A stretch of DNA of 9,329 bases from Candidatus Gastranaerophilales bacterium HUM_12 (GCA_002102825.1 DABJ01000015.1:40649-49977); one strand, 5' to 3'. Counted from the first letter of the stretch, positions 1-7,207 are shown. The notes: generated by a model not told the origin, from the sequence alone. A program made the numbers and translations.

Positions 1-304
1 TAGTTATACAATTGTTCAAATACTCAATAGTACTAACTTTTTCGTCATACAAGTATTTTATAAAATTCAAATAAGAATTATCTCGAGAAGATATAACTAA
101 ATTGATTTCAAAACCCTCTGTGCAAAAAGGTTCATAATCATAAACAACGTAACTGTTATATTTACTTTTCCATTCCTTACGTTCGATTTTAGAATTATTT
201 TCTTCTATTACATCTTCAAGCCATGGTAACAAATTTTGGTCAATATCTTTCATTTCCAAACGATTGTATCTATTGCAATCATTACATCTATTTCCAATAA
301 ACAT
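1..304 (-). CDS. Unrecognised protein with N-terminal CxxC, 5' part only (3' end beyond the left edge)
   Basis: An open frame of 101 codons starts at the ATG whose first base is 304 and is still open at base 2, so the C-terminus is missing. The start is well supported: GGAG lies nine bases upstream (314-317), and an in-frame stop just before it (311-313) rules out a longer N-terminus. The product begins MFIGNRCNDCNRYNRLEMKD. Cys7 and Cys10 form a CxxC that could bind metal if partner cysteines follow; later cysteines near residues 61 and 99 are not paired. The rest is rich in Asn, Glu, Lys and Tyr, with alternating hydrophobic and polar runs typical of a soluble cytoplasmic protein. There is no signal peptide or membrane segment in the visible part. 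I do not recognise the family. It is divergent from the gene at 512; the 207-base gap is very AT-rich. Confidence 0.6.
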   Translation of the reverse strand, partial: MFIGNRCNDCNRYNRLEMKDIDQNLLPWLEDVIEENNSKIERKEWKSKYNSYVVYDYEPFCTEGFEINLVISSRDNSYLNFIKYLYDEKVSTIEYLNNCIT

Positions 305-511
305 ATCAATTTACTCCAATCCAAATCTGTATATATGGATTTTAATATCTCCATAGAATTAAATAATCGCCGAAATGTACAAAAAATTATTATCTAAATT
401 ACTGATATTAGCGATATATACTTAATATATCTTTACAATATACAAAAAATTAATCAATTATTCCCTCTGGTTTGACTTTATATACATGTAAGTACAACCA
501 CAAGGAGAGCT

Positions 512-919
512 ATGGGTTTTGCAGAAAACATGAGAATATGGAGCGGTATAAATTGCGGACTAGCCTCGCTTGTCGGATATACTCAGATGAAATCAAACGG
601 TGTAGATACCAATACTGCAATTGGTACAACCGCAGGGAATGTTCTCAATGGACTTGCAAGAAACGAAGTTGCATACGAAATGCAAAAAATGGGCAATCCC
701 ATCGGCAATACGATAAATATGTATGCCGGATACGGAAACCCCGTTTCAAATGCAATAGGAACGGCAGGACTTTTGGGTGCTTGTTCACCTTGGGTATTTT
801 TTAATGCGCCTTGTACAATGTTTTATACTCCAATAGCAACCCCATTCTTTGGAGGGTTAGGATATGGTGATTTTAGCTACCACAGTTCAACAATAATCAA
901 CAGAGGATTTTTCTGCTAA
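512..919 (+). CDS. Hypothetical small Gly/Asn/Ala-rich protein, 135 aa
   Basis: I do not recognise this protein. The start is supported by AGGAG at 503-507, four bases before the ATG. The first 60 residues carry ordinary charges. Residues 61-119 contain no charged residue at all and are rich in Gly, Asn, Pro, Ala and aromatics. A short internal repeat is visible: GNPIGNTI at 61-68 and GNPVSNAI at 75-82, fourteen residues apart. Cysteines lie at 15, 91, 101 and the very last position, 135. There is no classical signal peptide, because the N-terminus MGFAENMRIW is not a basic-hydrophobic leader, but the C-terminal half could associate with a membrane or self-assemble. Its stop lies one base from the stop of the convergent glycan gene. 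It is likely a real gene given its length, RBS and coherent composition; function unknown. Confidence 0.65.
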   Translation: MGFAENMRIWSGINCGLASLVGYTQMKSNGVDTNTAIGTTAGNVLNGLARNEVAYEMQKMGNPIGNTINMYAGYGNPVSNAIGTAGLLGACSPWVFFNAPCTMFYTPIATPFFGGLGYGDFSYHSSTIINRGFFC

Positions 920-920
920 A

Positions 921-2243
921 TTATACAGCTTTTTTGCTTGGAATTAATGCAGATATAACTGCAACATAAGTCCAAAACATAAACTGTAATTGAGGTCTGA
1001 AATAAATTGTATCAACCAATCCGTGGAACATAACTGCCCAAATTGCAATAATTGAAATTGCGACATAGATTACTTTTTCAATATCAAGTTCTGTTAAAAT
1101 AAATTTAACCGCATTGATTGATAACGTAATCAATGTTCCTAAAAATGCAATTAAGGCGAAAATACCACTTTCTACTGCTGTTTCAAGGTAGATATTATAA
1201 GCGCTTAAAGCATCAAAACCGGTCGTCATATAAAGTCCGTAAATTTCACGAAAATTTTTATTTCCGACACCAATACCCAACAACCAGTTATCCTTGAACA
1301 TTTGCAACGATGAATGATAAACATTAAATCTAAAAGAATTTGATGAATCGTTTCTCATTGCAAAAATTGACATAAATCGATGACGCAATGCTCCAACAAA
1401 AGTTATTGCCATCATAAACAAAACAACAATGCTACTTATGAATGATACATATAATTTTTTATAAGTTTTCCATAAGAATTTTGCTGAAATTAAAAATACG
1501 CAACCCAAGATAAGCATCAATGCTAAATAAGATCCCCTACAACCGGTTTGGAATATTGCATAAATTGAAACAAGAGTAAATATAGCAGGAATAATTGCAT
1601 ATTTAAATTGTTTTCTATTCAAGAAAAAGAAAACAGAACCCAACACTGTAGGAAATCCTGCAACCAAATAACCTCCGAACAAATTCGGATTAAGAGGTTT
1701 TAATGTGCCGTAAACTCTTGATAAAACATCTTCCGGATTAAGGTTAGATGTATCTTGCCAAGTTGAGATTTCGTCTAAGTGCAAGAAACTTTGTAAAAAG
1801 CCGACCAAACTTTCACCTGCAACGCAAATTGCCAAAGTTCCAAGCACTACAGGAATCATTTTTTTATTATTTTTCAAATATTGAGCTACAGAAAAATAAA
1901 AACCAATATAAACAAATGTTTTAAAAAAGCCTTTCAAACTTAAAGAAAATAATGTTGAACCGAACAAACTAACGATTACAAGCATAAAATAAGCAACCAA
2001 CCAAATTTCAAATTTTTTGAAATCAAGTCTTTCATTCGGTTTAGTCAACATCTTAACAACAGTCAAAAAGATTGCAATCAAAGCAAAAAAACCAATTGAA
2101 TCCGAGTTCATAAAAGTAGAACCCAAGAATGTCAACCCGACAAACAATAATATAAATTTGTCTATATGTTGCAAAAATAAACTGTTATCGTATAAAAAAG
2201 CTAATTTTTCTTGTGAGTATTTGAAAATCTTATTGAACATCAT
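921..2243 (-). CDS. O-antigen ligase/polymerase family (Wzy_C) polytopic membrane protein, IctB-like
   Basis: This 440-residue protein has about 11-12 hydrophobic segments and is presumably in the inner membrane. Seen: TGCRGSYLAL at 233-242, the counterpart of the TxSRG motif of O-antigen ligases and polymerases; Arg305 and the DNWLLGIGVGN stretch (318-328), usual in the Wzy_C domain; SAYNIYLETAVESG (347-360); and HGLVDTIYFRPQ (407-418) near the C-terminus. In WaaL ligases the segment equivalent to 347-360 normally starts with His; here it is Tyr349. From memory, SAY plus HGL(V/F)DT..(Y/F)RPQ matches the cyanobacterial IctB branch better than WaaL. Likely role: transfer or polymerisation of a lipid-linked surface glycan, substrate unknown. 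The frame overlaps the end of the upstream DUF4330 gene by 14 bases and has no clear Shine-Dalgarno, suggesting translational coupling; a second ATG at 2240 is equally possible. It is the last gene of a three-gene minus-strand cluster. Confidence 0.85.
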   Translation of the reverse strand: MMFNKIFKYSQEKLAFLYDNSLFLQHIDKFILLFVGLTFLGSTFMNSDSIGFFALIAIFLTVVKMLTKPNERLDFKKFEIWLVAYFMLVIVSLFGSTLFSLSLKGFFKTFVYIGFYFSVAQYLKNNKKMIPVVLGTLAICVAGESLVGFLQSFLHLDEISTWQDTSNLNPEDVLSRVYGTLKPLNPNLFGGYLVAGFPTVLGSVFFFLNRKQFKYAIIPAIFTLVSIYAIFQTGCRGSYLALMLILGCVFLISAKFLWKTYKKLYVSFISSIVVLFMMAITFVGALRHRFMSIFAMRNDSSNSFRFNVYHSSLQMFKDNWLLGIGVGNKNFREIYGLYMTTGFDALSAYNIYLETAVESGIFALIAFLGTLITLSINAVKFILTELDIEKVIYVAISIIAIWAVMFHGLVDTIYFRPQLQFMFWTYVAVISALIPSKKAV

Positions 2244-2799
2244 CTGTCGTATTCATATCTTTGTTTACTGTTTCATCATCAACCGCATCAATAACTTTTA
2301 TATCAGAAACTGAACCGGTAAATTTGTAATCCGGACCCTCTAAAGTAATAGGTAAGCCCATTTTAATTTTATTTCCGCCAACAACTGCACCATCTTTAGT
2401 GATTTTTGCAGTATCCGTTAAAGTTACAACCACATCATACAAATCCGGTTGAGAAACATCTTCAACTACAATTGACACCTTTTTTGAATTTAATGTAGGC
2501 AAAACAATTTTTCTTCTGTCAGCTTTTACATCAACAATATCCAAATCAGAATAAGGAACATTTCTTATACTAATAAATGTTTTGTCACCCTTAACGATAG
2601 GAATATTATCCCCAGAGAAAGTTACCCCCCTCATATAAACCTTAAACACAACTTTTGAAGTAGCTTCAATTTGCTTATCAGCAGTTTGTCTATAACCTTT
2701 GTAAGTACAAAAACCAACTCCTAAAGCCACAATTACAAAAGCAACGATAATAAAATCAACTATTCTGATTTTTTTTACCAGTTCTTTTAATTTTTCCAT
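2230..2799 (-). CDS. DUF4330-family membrane-anchored protein
   Basis: The product has 189 residues. The ATG at 2799 is chosen because AAGGAG (2808-2813) sits eight bases upstream; a longer reading from a GTG at 2874 would run into the kinase gene and lacks support. A short basic N-terminus (MEKLKELVKKIR) is followed by one membrane segment at about residues 13-32, then a beta-rich region probably outside the cytoplasm. The latter shows the DUF4330 pattern as I remember it: VVFKVYMRGVTF near 50-61, then VKADRRKIVLP, VVVTLTDTA (123-131), and GNKIKMGLPITLEGPDYKFTG around 142-162. The last 20 residues are acidic and polar. DUF4330 has no assigned reaction; many members come from cyanobacteria and Firmicutes. 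Its position between a sugar kinase and a glycan ligase/polymerase (14-base overlap downstream, 25-base gap upstream) suggests a role in the same envelope pathway, which is inference. Confidence 0.75.
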   Translation of the reverse strand: MEKLKELVKKIRIVDFIIVAFVIVALGVGFCTYKGYRQTADKQIEATSKVVFKVYMRGVTFSGDNIPIVKGDKTFISIRNVPYSDLDIVDVKADRRKIVLPTLNSKKVSIVVEDVSQPDLYDVVVTLTDTAKITKDGAVVGGNKIKMGLPITLEGPDYKFTGSVSDIKVIDAVDDETVNKDMNTTDDVQ

Positions 2800-2824
2800 A
2801 GAAAGTTCTCCTTCAATTAAAATC

Positions 2825-3829
2825 TTATAATTCTTCAACAGCCGACAATAATTCATCAACAGTTGTTGTTGCACAACCGAATTGTCTTACAACAATACTA
2901 GCCGCAACATTACCGATTATAGCGGAATAAACAGGGTCAATACCTGCAGCCATAGCGAGTGAATAAACCGCAGTAACGGTATCACCTGCACCTGTAACAT
3001 CAAAAACTTCTGATTTATTGAATACAGGGATTTTAGTATAATCATCATTTGGTTTAGCAACAAACATGCCATCTGCTCCACACGTAATAAGAACAGAGCC
3101 TGCATTTGTTTGAGCCAACAATTTTGAACCTGCTCGTTTCAAATCATCAATACTTTCGATTTCAAACCCAACAGATTTTTCAGTATCAGGCAAATTCGGA
3201 GTCATAGAAGTTACATTTTTGTAAGAGCCTAAATCTCTTTGGGCATCAACAATAACAACCTTTCCCAACTTATTTGCAAGTCCAATAGTGAAATCAATAA
3301 CTTTATCAGTCAAAGTTCCAATGTGATAATTTGACAAAATTACAGCATCATAATCCGGTAAAACTTTTTCAATATTTTTAATAACTTTTTCTTCAGTTTC
3401 TTCAGAAATCGCCCCCTTTGACTGACGGTCAATTCTCACAATTTGTTGAGTAATTGAAGTAGTTATTGAACCGGAAATTCTAGTTTTTACAATAGTTTTA
3501 CGGCTTTTATCTTTAACAATTTTTGAGCAATCAATATTTGCTTTATCAAAAGTATCAAATAAAAGTTCTGAATAATAATCATCACCTGAAACTCCGATAA
3601 CCCCAACTTTACCACTATTCAAAGTTGCAACGTTATGAGCTGCGTTAGATGCACCACCCAAAATCAACTTTGTTTTAGTATGTTGCAAAATCAAAACAGG
3701 AGCTTCACGAGAAATTCTCTCAGCATCACCATAAATCATTTCATCAAGTGCCAAATCTCCAACGACCAACACTTTTGGCTCTGTAATCTTTTTTATACAA
3801 GATACAAGTTTTTGTTTGTCTATATCCAT
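2825..3829 (-). CDS. PfkB-family sugar kinase, HldE/RfaE kinase-domain type
   Basis: This 334-residue kinase probably phosphorylates a sugar phosphate for surface-glycan precursor synthesis, as the N-terminal domain of HldE makes heptose 1,7-bisphosphate. Visible motifs: GDLALDEMIYGDAERISREA (24-43), matching the HldE substrate-site segment GDxxLDxxxxGxxxRISPEAP; PfkB signature 1, GGASNAAHNVATL (58-70); and signature 2, DVTGAGDT (277-284), with catalytic Asp283 and the anion hole. TPNLPDTE (210-217) corresponds to the TPN segment of HldE. The usual DPKG is replaced by DAQR (195-198), so the substrate may differ from heptose 7-phosphate. Only the kinase is present; bifunctional HldE is about 475 residues with a C-terminal nucleotidyltransferase. 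Start ATG 3829 is preferred over a TTG at 3877 because a promoter-like extended -10 lies between them; the RBS (GAGAG) is modest. First gene of the cluster with DUF4330 and Wzy_C. Confidence 0.82.
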   Translation of the reverse strand: MDIDKQKLVSCIKKITEPKVLVVGDLALDEMIYGDAERISREAPVLILQHTKTKLILGGASNAAHNVATLNSGKVGVIGVSGDDYYSELLFDTFDKANIDCSKIVKDKSRKTIVKTRISGSITTSITQQIVRIDRQSKGAISEETEEKVIKNIEKVLPDYDAVILSNYHIGTLTDKVIDFTIGLANKLGKVVIVDAQRDLGSYKNVTSMTPNLPDTEKSVGFEIESIDDLKRAGSKLLAQTNAGSVLITCGADGMFVAKPNDDYTKIPVFNKSEVFDVTGAGDTVTAVYSLAMAAGIDPVYSAIIGNVAASIVVRQFGCATTTVDELLSAVEEL

Positions 3830-3861
3830 ATACCAACTCTCATCTAATAATTTATATAATA

Positions 3862-3870
3862 ATTCTAGCA
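3862..3870 (-). promoter_or_regulatory. Extended -10 promoter of the kinase-DUF4330-ligase operon
   Basis: On the minus strand this reads TGCTAGAAT, a TGn extended -10 element with five of six -10 bases. A weak -35, TTCACT, lies 16 bases further upstream. The predicted start of transcription near 3855 would give a leader of about 26 bases before the ATG at 3829. Confidence 0.35.
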
Positions 3871-4015
3871 CAAACAAAATTTTAGTGAATAACGTGAAAT
3901 ATTGCCTCGTTAGAATATTAACTTTTGTAAATTTACTATTACGTTTTTAGCAATTTTCCAAATTCAGAATACTTTATATAAATATATAAAGCTCTCTCTT
4001 CTTATTTAAACGGAT

Positions 4016-4048
4016 AGGCCTTGGTTTAAACAACAAGGTCTTTTTTTT
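4016..4048 (+). terminator. Rho-independent terminator oriented on the plus strand, without an upstream plus-strand gene
   Basis: AGGCCTTG (4016-4023) pairs with CAAGGTCT (4034-4041) in an 8-bp stem with one G-U wobble (4018/4039), closed by a 10-base loop and followed by eight T residues (4041-4048). On the minus strand the wobble becomes an A-C mismatch and the stem is not followed by a T tract, so the element is built for plus-strand transcription. Both flanking genes (the kinase to the left, feoAB to the right) are on the minus strand. It may end a small RNA starting in 3880-3997, or block plus-strand transcription from entering feoAB antisense. Confidence 0.7.
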
Positions 4049-4057
4049 ATGTTAAAT

Positions 4058-6433
4058 CTAGTGTATAATAAGATTTCCGATATTGTAAACAGTGAATGAA
4101 ACAAGCCAAGCAATTGCGCATTGTACCAAAATAACCAAAGCTGCATATCGTTTGCCTAATTCTCTTCTCACAGTCGCAACCGCAGCAACACAAGGTGTGT
4201 ATAACAAGCAGAATATTAAAAATACAAATGCTGTCAATTTTGAAAACAAAACAGGAAGTTTTGTTACATCTCCACCCAGTAAAACCGTCAAAGTACTTAC
4301 AACACTTTCTTTTGCCATAAATCCGGTAATGAATGCGGTTGAAATTCTCCAGTCAGAAATTCCTAACGGCTTGAACAACGGAACAATTGAATTACCGAGG
4401 ATTGCAAGTAAACTTTGTGCTGAATCAGTTACCAAATTCAATTTTGCATCAAAAGTTTGCAAGAACCAAATAATAATTGTAGCCCAGAAAATTATAGTAA
4501 AAGCTTTTGTCATAAAACCTTTTGCCTTGTAATAAATCAATCTGTAAACATTTTTGAACCCCGGCATTCTATAATTTGGTAATTCCATGACAAACGGAAC
4601 AGTTTCACCCTTGAATACAAAGAACTTCATAAAATAAGCAAAAATTATACCAACAACAATTCCAATTAAATACAATCCAAGCATTACCAATACTTGATTA
4701 TGTTTAAAAAATGCAGCTGTAAATAATGCATAAATCGGGAGTTTAGCGGAACAACTCATAAACGGAATCAAGAAAATCGTCATTTTTCTATCACGTTCAG
4801 ATGGAAGAGTTCTTGTTGACATAATTGCAGGAACAGAACAACCAAAACCAATCAACATTGGAACAAAGCTTCTTCCGGACAGTCCTATTTTTCTCAACAA
4901 TTTATCCATAACAAAAGCAACTCTCGCCATATATCCGGAATCTTCTAAAATTGACAAGAAGAAAAATAAAACAACGATTACCGGTAAGAAACTCAAAACA
5001 CTACCGACACCGGCAAAAATACCATTTATAATCAACGAGTGAACAACAGGATTCAACCCATAAGCCGTCAAACCATTATCCACGAGTGTTGTAATATAAT
5101 TTATCCCGATTTTCATCAAATCAGACAAAAACGAACCCAATGGACCAAATGTCAAATAAAAAATCAATGACATTATCAATAAAAATGACAAAATTGCAGT
5201 ATATTTTCCGGTCAAAAACCTATCAACTTTTGCAGACAATTTGTAGGCCGTTGTTTCTTCAGGTTTAAAAACGAATTTATCGCATAATTTTTCGATAAAA
5301 GTAAACCTCATATCAGCCATTGCAGATTCACGGTCTAAACCTACTTCTTTTTCCATTTGTTCAACAATACTTTTGCAAGCCGTAATATCGTTTTCATTGA
5401 GTTGCAGTTCCTTAACCATCAACTCATCACCCGTTGCTAATTTTGTTGCAGCGAATCTGACAGGAATTCCGGTTTCTTTTGCGTGATCTTCAATCAAGTG
5501 AATCAATGCGTGGATACATCTGTGAACAGCACCCTCTTTACCGTCAATTTCTTCGCAAAAATCAAGTCGTCCGGGGTATTCAGAAAATTTTGCAACATTT
5601 ATAACGTGTTCAACAAGTTCATCAATACCTTGATTTTTTAAAGCTGAAATCGGGACAACAGGAACACCCAAAGCAGATTCTAAGCCATTGATATCAATAG
5701 TTCCGCCACTTTCTGTAATTTCGTCCATCATATTAAGCGCAATTACCATAGGAACATCAAGTTCCATCAATTGCATGGTTAAAAGTAAATTTCGCTCAAT
5801 ATTTGTCGCATCGACAATATTAATAAGTCCATCTGGTTTTTCTTTCAGAATAAAATCACGAGTAACAATTTCTTCACTAGAATAAGGCGAAAGCGAATAA
5901 ATCCCAGGTAAATCGGTAATAGTAACATCTTTATGCCCAATAATTATACCGTCAGTCCTATCAACTGTAACCCCCGGAAAATTTCCAACGTGCTGATTTG
6001 AACCTGTCAATTGGTTAAACAAAGTTGTCTTACCGCAATTTTGGTTTCCGGCGAGAGCAAGTTTTAAATTTTTCTTGACCGTACCTTTACTTAATTTTCT
6101 GGTTTCATAAGTTTTTGCTTCACCTTTTTGAGAGTGCTCTGAAGTTATATCAAAATCATTATTTTTTCTCTGACAATTATGGGCATCATGAATATCAAAA
6201 ACCTTAATCCTAGAAGCATCTGCTTTTCTTAGAGTAAGTTCATAACCCCTAACACGAATTTCTAAAGGGTCACCCATCGGAGCTGCTTTAACAAGTGTAA
6301 CTTCAACTCCCGGAGTTAAACCCATATCCAAAATATGTGAACGGAGAGCCTTATTTTCGCATTCAATAGACTCAATAACCGCATCTTTTCCTATACCCAA
6401 TTTATCTAAAGTTGTCATTTTATTTGCACTCAT
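4058..6433 (-). CDS. feoB: Ferrous iron transporter, FeoA-FeoB fusion
   Basis: This 791-residue inner-membrane protein imports Fe(II), driven or gated by its GTPase domain. The FeoA-like SH3 domain covers about residues 6-80 (SHILDMGLTPGVEV, then GDPLEIRVRGYELTLRKADA). A polar linker (about 81-120) leads into the G domain: G1 GNQNCGKT (129-136), switch region VGNFPGVTV (149-157), G3 DLPG (174-177), G4 NMMD (234-237) and G5 ISAL (262-265). The membrane core follows from about 410, with the two conserved gate segments GCSVPAIMSTR (531-541) and MSCSAKLPIY (559-568). Length fits FeoB plus one FeoA. The reading from a GTG at 6475 adds 14 residues without support; ATG 6433 has GAGG 12 bases upstream and a TATAAT box further up, and an inner ATG at 6418 is also possible. 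No FeoC is seen. It lies 90 bases after the prepilin gene. No clear Fur box was recognised. Confidence 0.95.
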   Translation of the reverse strand: MSANKMTTLDKLGIGKDAVIESIECENKALRSHILDMGLTPGVEVTLVKAAPMGDPLEIRVRGYELTLRKADASRIKVFDIHDAHNCQRKNNDFDITSEHSQKGEAKTYETRKLSKGTVKKNLKLALAGNQNCGKTTLFNQLTGSNQHVGNFPGVTVDRTDGIIIGHKDVTITDLPGIYSLSPYSSEEIVTRDFILKEKPDGLINIVDATNIERNLLLTMQLMELDVPMVIALNMMDEITESGGTIDINGLESALGVPVVPISALKNQGIDELVEHVINVAKFSEYPGRLDFCEEIDGKEGAVHRCIHALIHLIEDHAKETGIPVRFAATKLATGDELMVKELQLNENDITACKSIVEQMEKEVGLDRESAMADMRFTFIEKLCDKFVFKPEETTAYKLSAKVDRFLTGKYTAILSFLLIMSLIFYLTFGPLGSFLSDLMKIGINYITTLVDNGLTAYGLNPVVHSLIINGIFAGVGSVLSFLPVIVVLFFFLSILEDSGYMARVAFVMDKLLRKIGLSGRSFVPMLIGFGCSVPAIMSTRTLPSERDRKMTIFLIPFMSCSAKLPIYALFTAAFFKHNQVLVMLGLYLIGIVVGIIFAYFMKFFVFKGETVPFVMELPNYRMPGFKNVYRLIYYKAKGFMTKAFTIIFWATIIIWFLQTFDAKLNLVTDSAQSLLAILGNSIVPLFKPLGISDWRISTAFITGFMAKESVVSTLTVLLGGDVTKLPVLFSKLTAFVFLIFCLLYTPCVAAVATVRRELGKRYAALVILVQCAIAWLVSFTVYNIGNLIIH

Positions 6434-6461
6434 ATATATATTTCGCCTCGTTGCAAACAAC

Positions 6462-6467
6462 ATTATA
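6462..6467 (-). promoter_or_regulatory. Candidate -10 box of feoAB
   Basis: The minus strand reads TATAAT here. Transcription would start near 6455, about 22 bases before the feoAB ATG, leaving room for the GAGG ribosome site. No convincing -35 lies 16-18 bases upstream, so an activator, or simple read-through from the prepilin gene, may be involved. Confidence 0.3.
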
Positions 6468-6523
6468 CAACACACATGAAATTTAGGAGATAAAACAACA
6501 AAGAATACTTACAATAACAAATT

Positions 6524-7207
6524 CTAGTGCAAATAATTCATATTTTGGTTATTCAAAACATAAAATGCACAGCCCCAACCATTACCATTTTTGGTGCAAC
6601 TTTTTTCCCATGGACTATCGGAATCAGGAGCTCCAAGTGGACGAATGGAATAATTTTCATAAGAAAATACAAACAAATCTTTACCATAAGTATTTGGTTG
6701 TTTTGGTCCGTTTACATCTATCCAAAAGGTAATTTTTCTAAAATCATCCTGCGGTCCTTTCCACCAAATTGAAGTACCATTAAGAAGAGCTATTTTATAA
6801 CAATCTGCACGCTTTGTTGCATAATTATCACCATGACGAGTCCCCTTCAATTGCTTATAATCTTTATCTGTCACACAGGTTGCACTGGTATCATTTATGC
6901 CACAATCTGCCGAAAGCTTCAAATACGGCTTTAATTTATCTGCAATAATTATTGCAGATTTAGAATCTGCTCCTGTCAAACCCCACCCATCAACATCACC
7001 ATATTCTTGTTCAGCCATTCTAACAGCTTGAGAAATAATAGATTGAGTCTCTCTCAACTTGCTGACAGTTTGTTTTTCAAAGTTTCTCTGATTTAATGTA
7101 GGAATAGTAATTGCTGCAACCACCCCAATAATACCAAGAGTGATTAAAACCTCAGCTAGAGTAAACCCAAAATGTGTCTTAGTTGATAAAAATTTAATCT
7201 TGTTCAT
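6524..7207 (-). CDS. Type IV prepilin / type II secretion pseudopilin-like protein
   Basis: This 227-residue protein has a class III (prepilin) leader: a short basic N-terminus MNKIKFLSTKTHFG, cleavage expected after Gly14, Phe15 as the first mature residue and Glu19 as the conserved Glu5 of the mature protein. A hydrophobic helix at about 15-36 ends in TIPTLNQ. The globular part is polar and has five cysteines (102, 111, 136, 204, 213) and many Trp and Tyr; the region around 124-217 resembles the variable C-terminal domains of such pilins in Gastranaerophilales. It would be processed by a PilD-type peptidase and built into a pilus or pseudopilus. No assembly ATPase, platform protein or secretin is in the window, so this is an isolated subunit gene. 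ATG 7207 has AGGGGG five bases upstream. It is divergent from a small XRE regulator and upstream of feoAB. Whether it is a major or minor pilin cannot be told. Confidence 0.88.
   Translation of the reverse strand: MNKIKFLSTKTHFGFTLAEVLITLGIIGVVAAITIPTLNQRNFEKQTVSKLRETQSIISQAVRMAEQEYGDVDGWGLTGADSKSAIIIADKLKPYLKLSADCGINDTSATCVTDKDYKQLKGTRHGDNYATKRADCYKIALLNGTSIWWKGPQDDFRKITFWIDVNGPKQPNTYGKDLFVFSYENYSIRPLGAPDSDSPWEKSCTKNGNGWGCAFYVLNNQNMNYLH

Noticed and set aside
378..452. Direct repeat TACAAAAAATTA at 378-389 and 441-452
   Set aside because: A 12-base match in very AT-rich intergenic sequence is likely chance, and no third copy or inverted partner was seen.
472..486. TTGACT at 472-477 as -35 of a promoter for the 512 gene
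   Set aside because: No -10-like sequence is found 16-18 bases downstream; the nearby TATACAT (481-487) is only three bases away.
472..804. Plus-strand frame of 110 codons overlapping the 512-919 gene
   Set aside because: It lies in another frame of a better-supported gene, has no ribosome site, and its translation is rich in Cys, Arg and Lys with no family resemblance.
915..935. Possible terminator between the convergent genes ending at 919 and 921
   Set aside because: A T6 run (930-935) is present, but the only stem that can be formed before it is three base pairs (GCT 915-917 / AGC 927-929).
2800..2874. GTG-initiated longer form of the DUF4330 protein
   Set aside because: It would overlap the kinase gene by 50 bases, whereas ATG 2799 has an excellent AAGGAG eight bases upstream.
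3927..3936. GTAAATTTAC palindrome
   Set aside because: A 10-bp AT-rich palindrome in this base composition is expected by chance and is not placed near a mapped promoter element.
4092..4532. Plus-strand frame of 146 codons antisense to feoB
   Set aside because: It is a shadow of the membrane region of FeoB, which is clearly the coding strand; no ribosome site precedes it.
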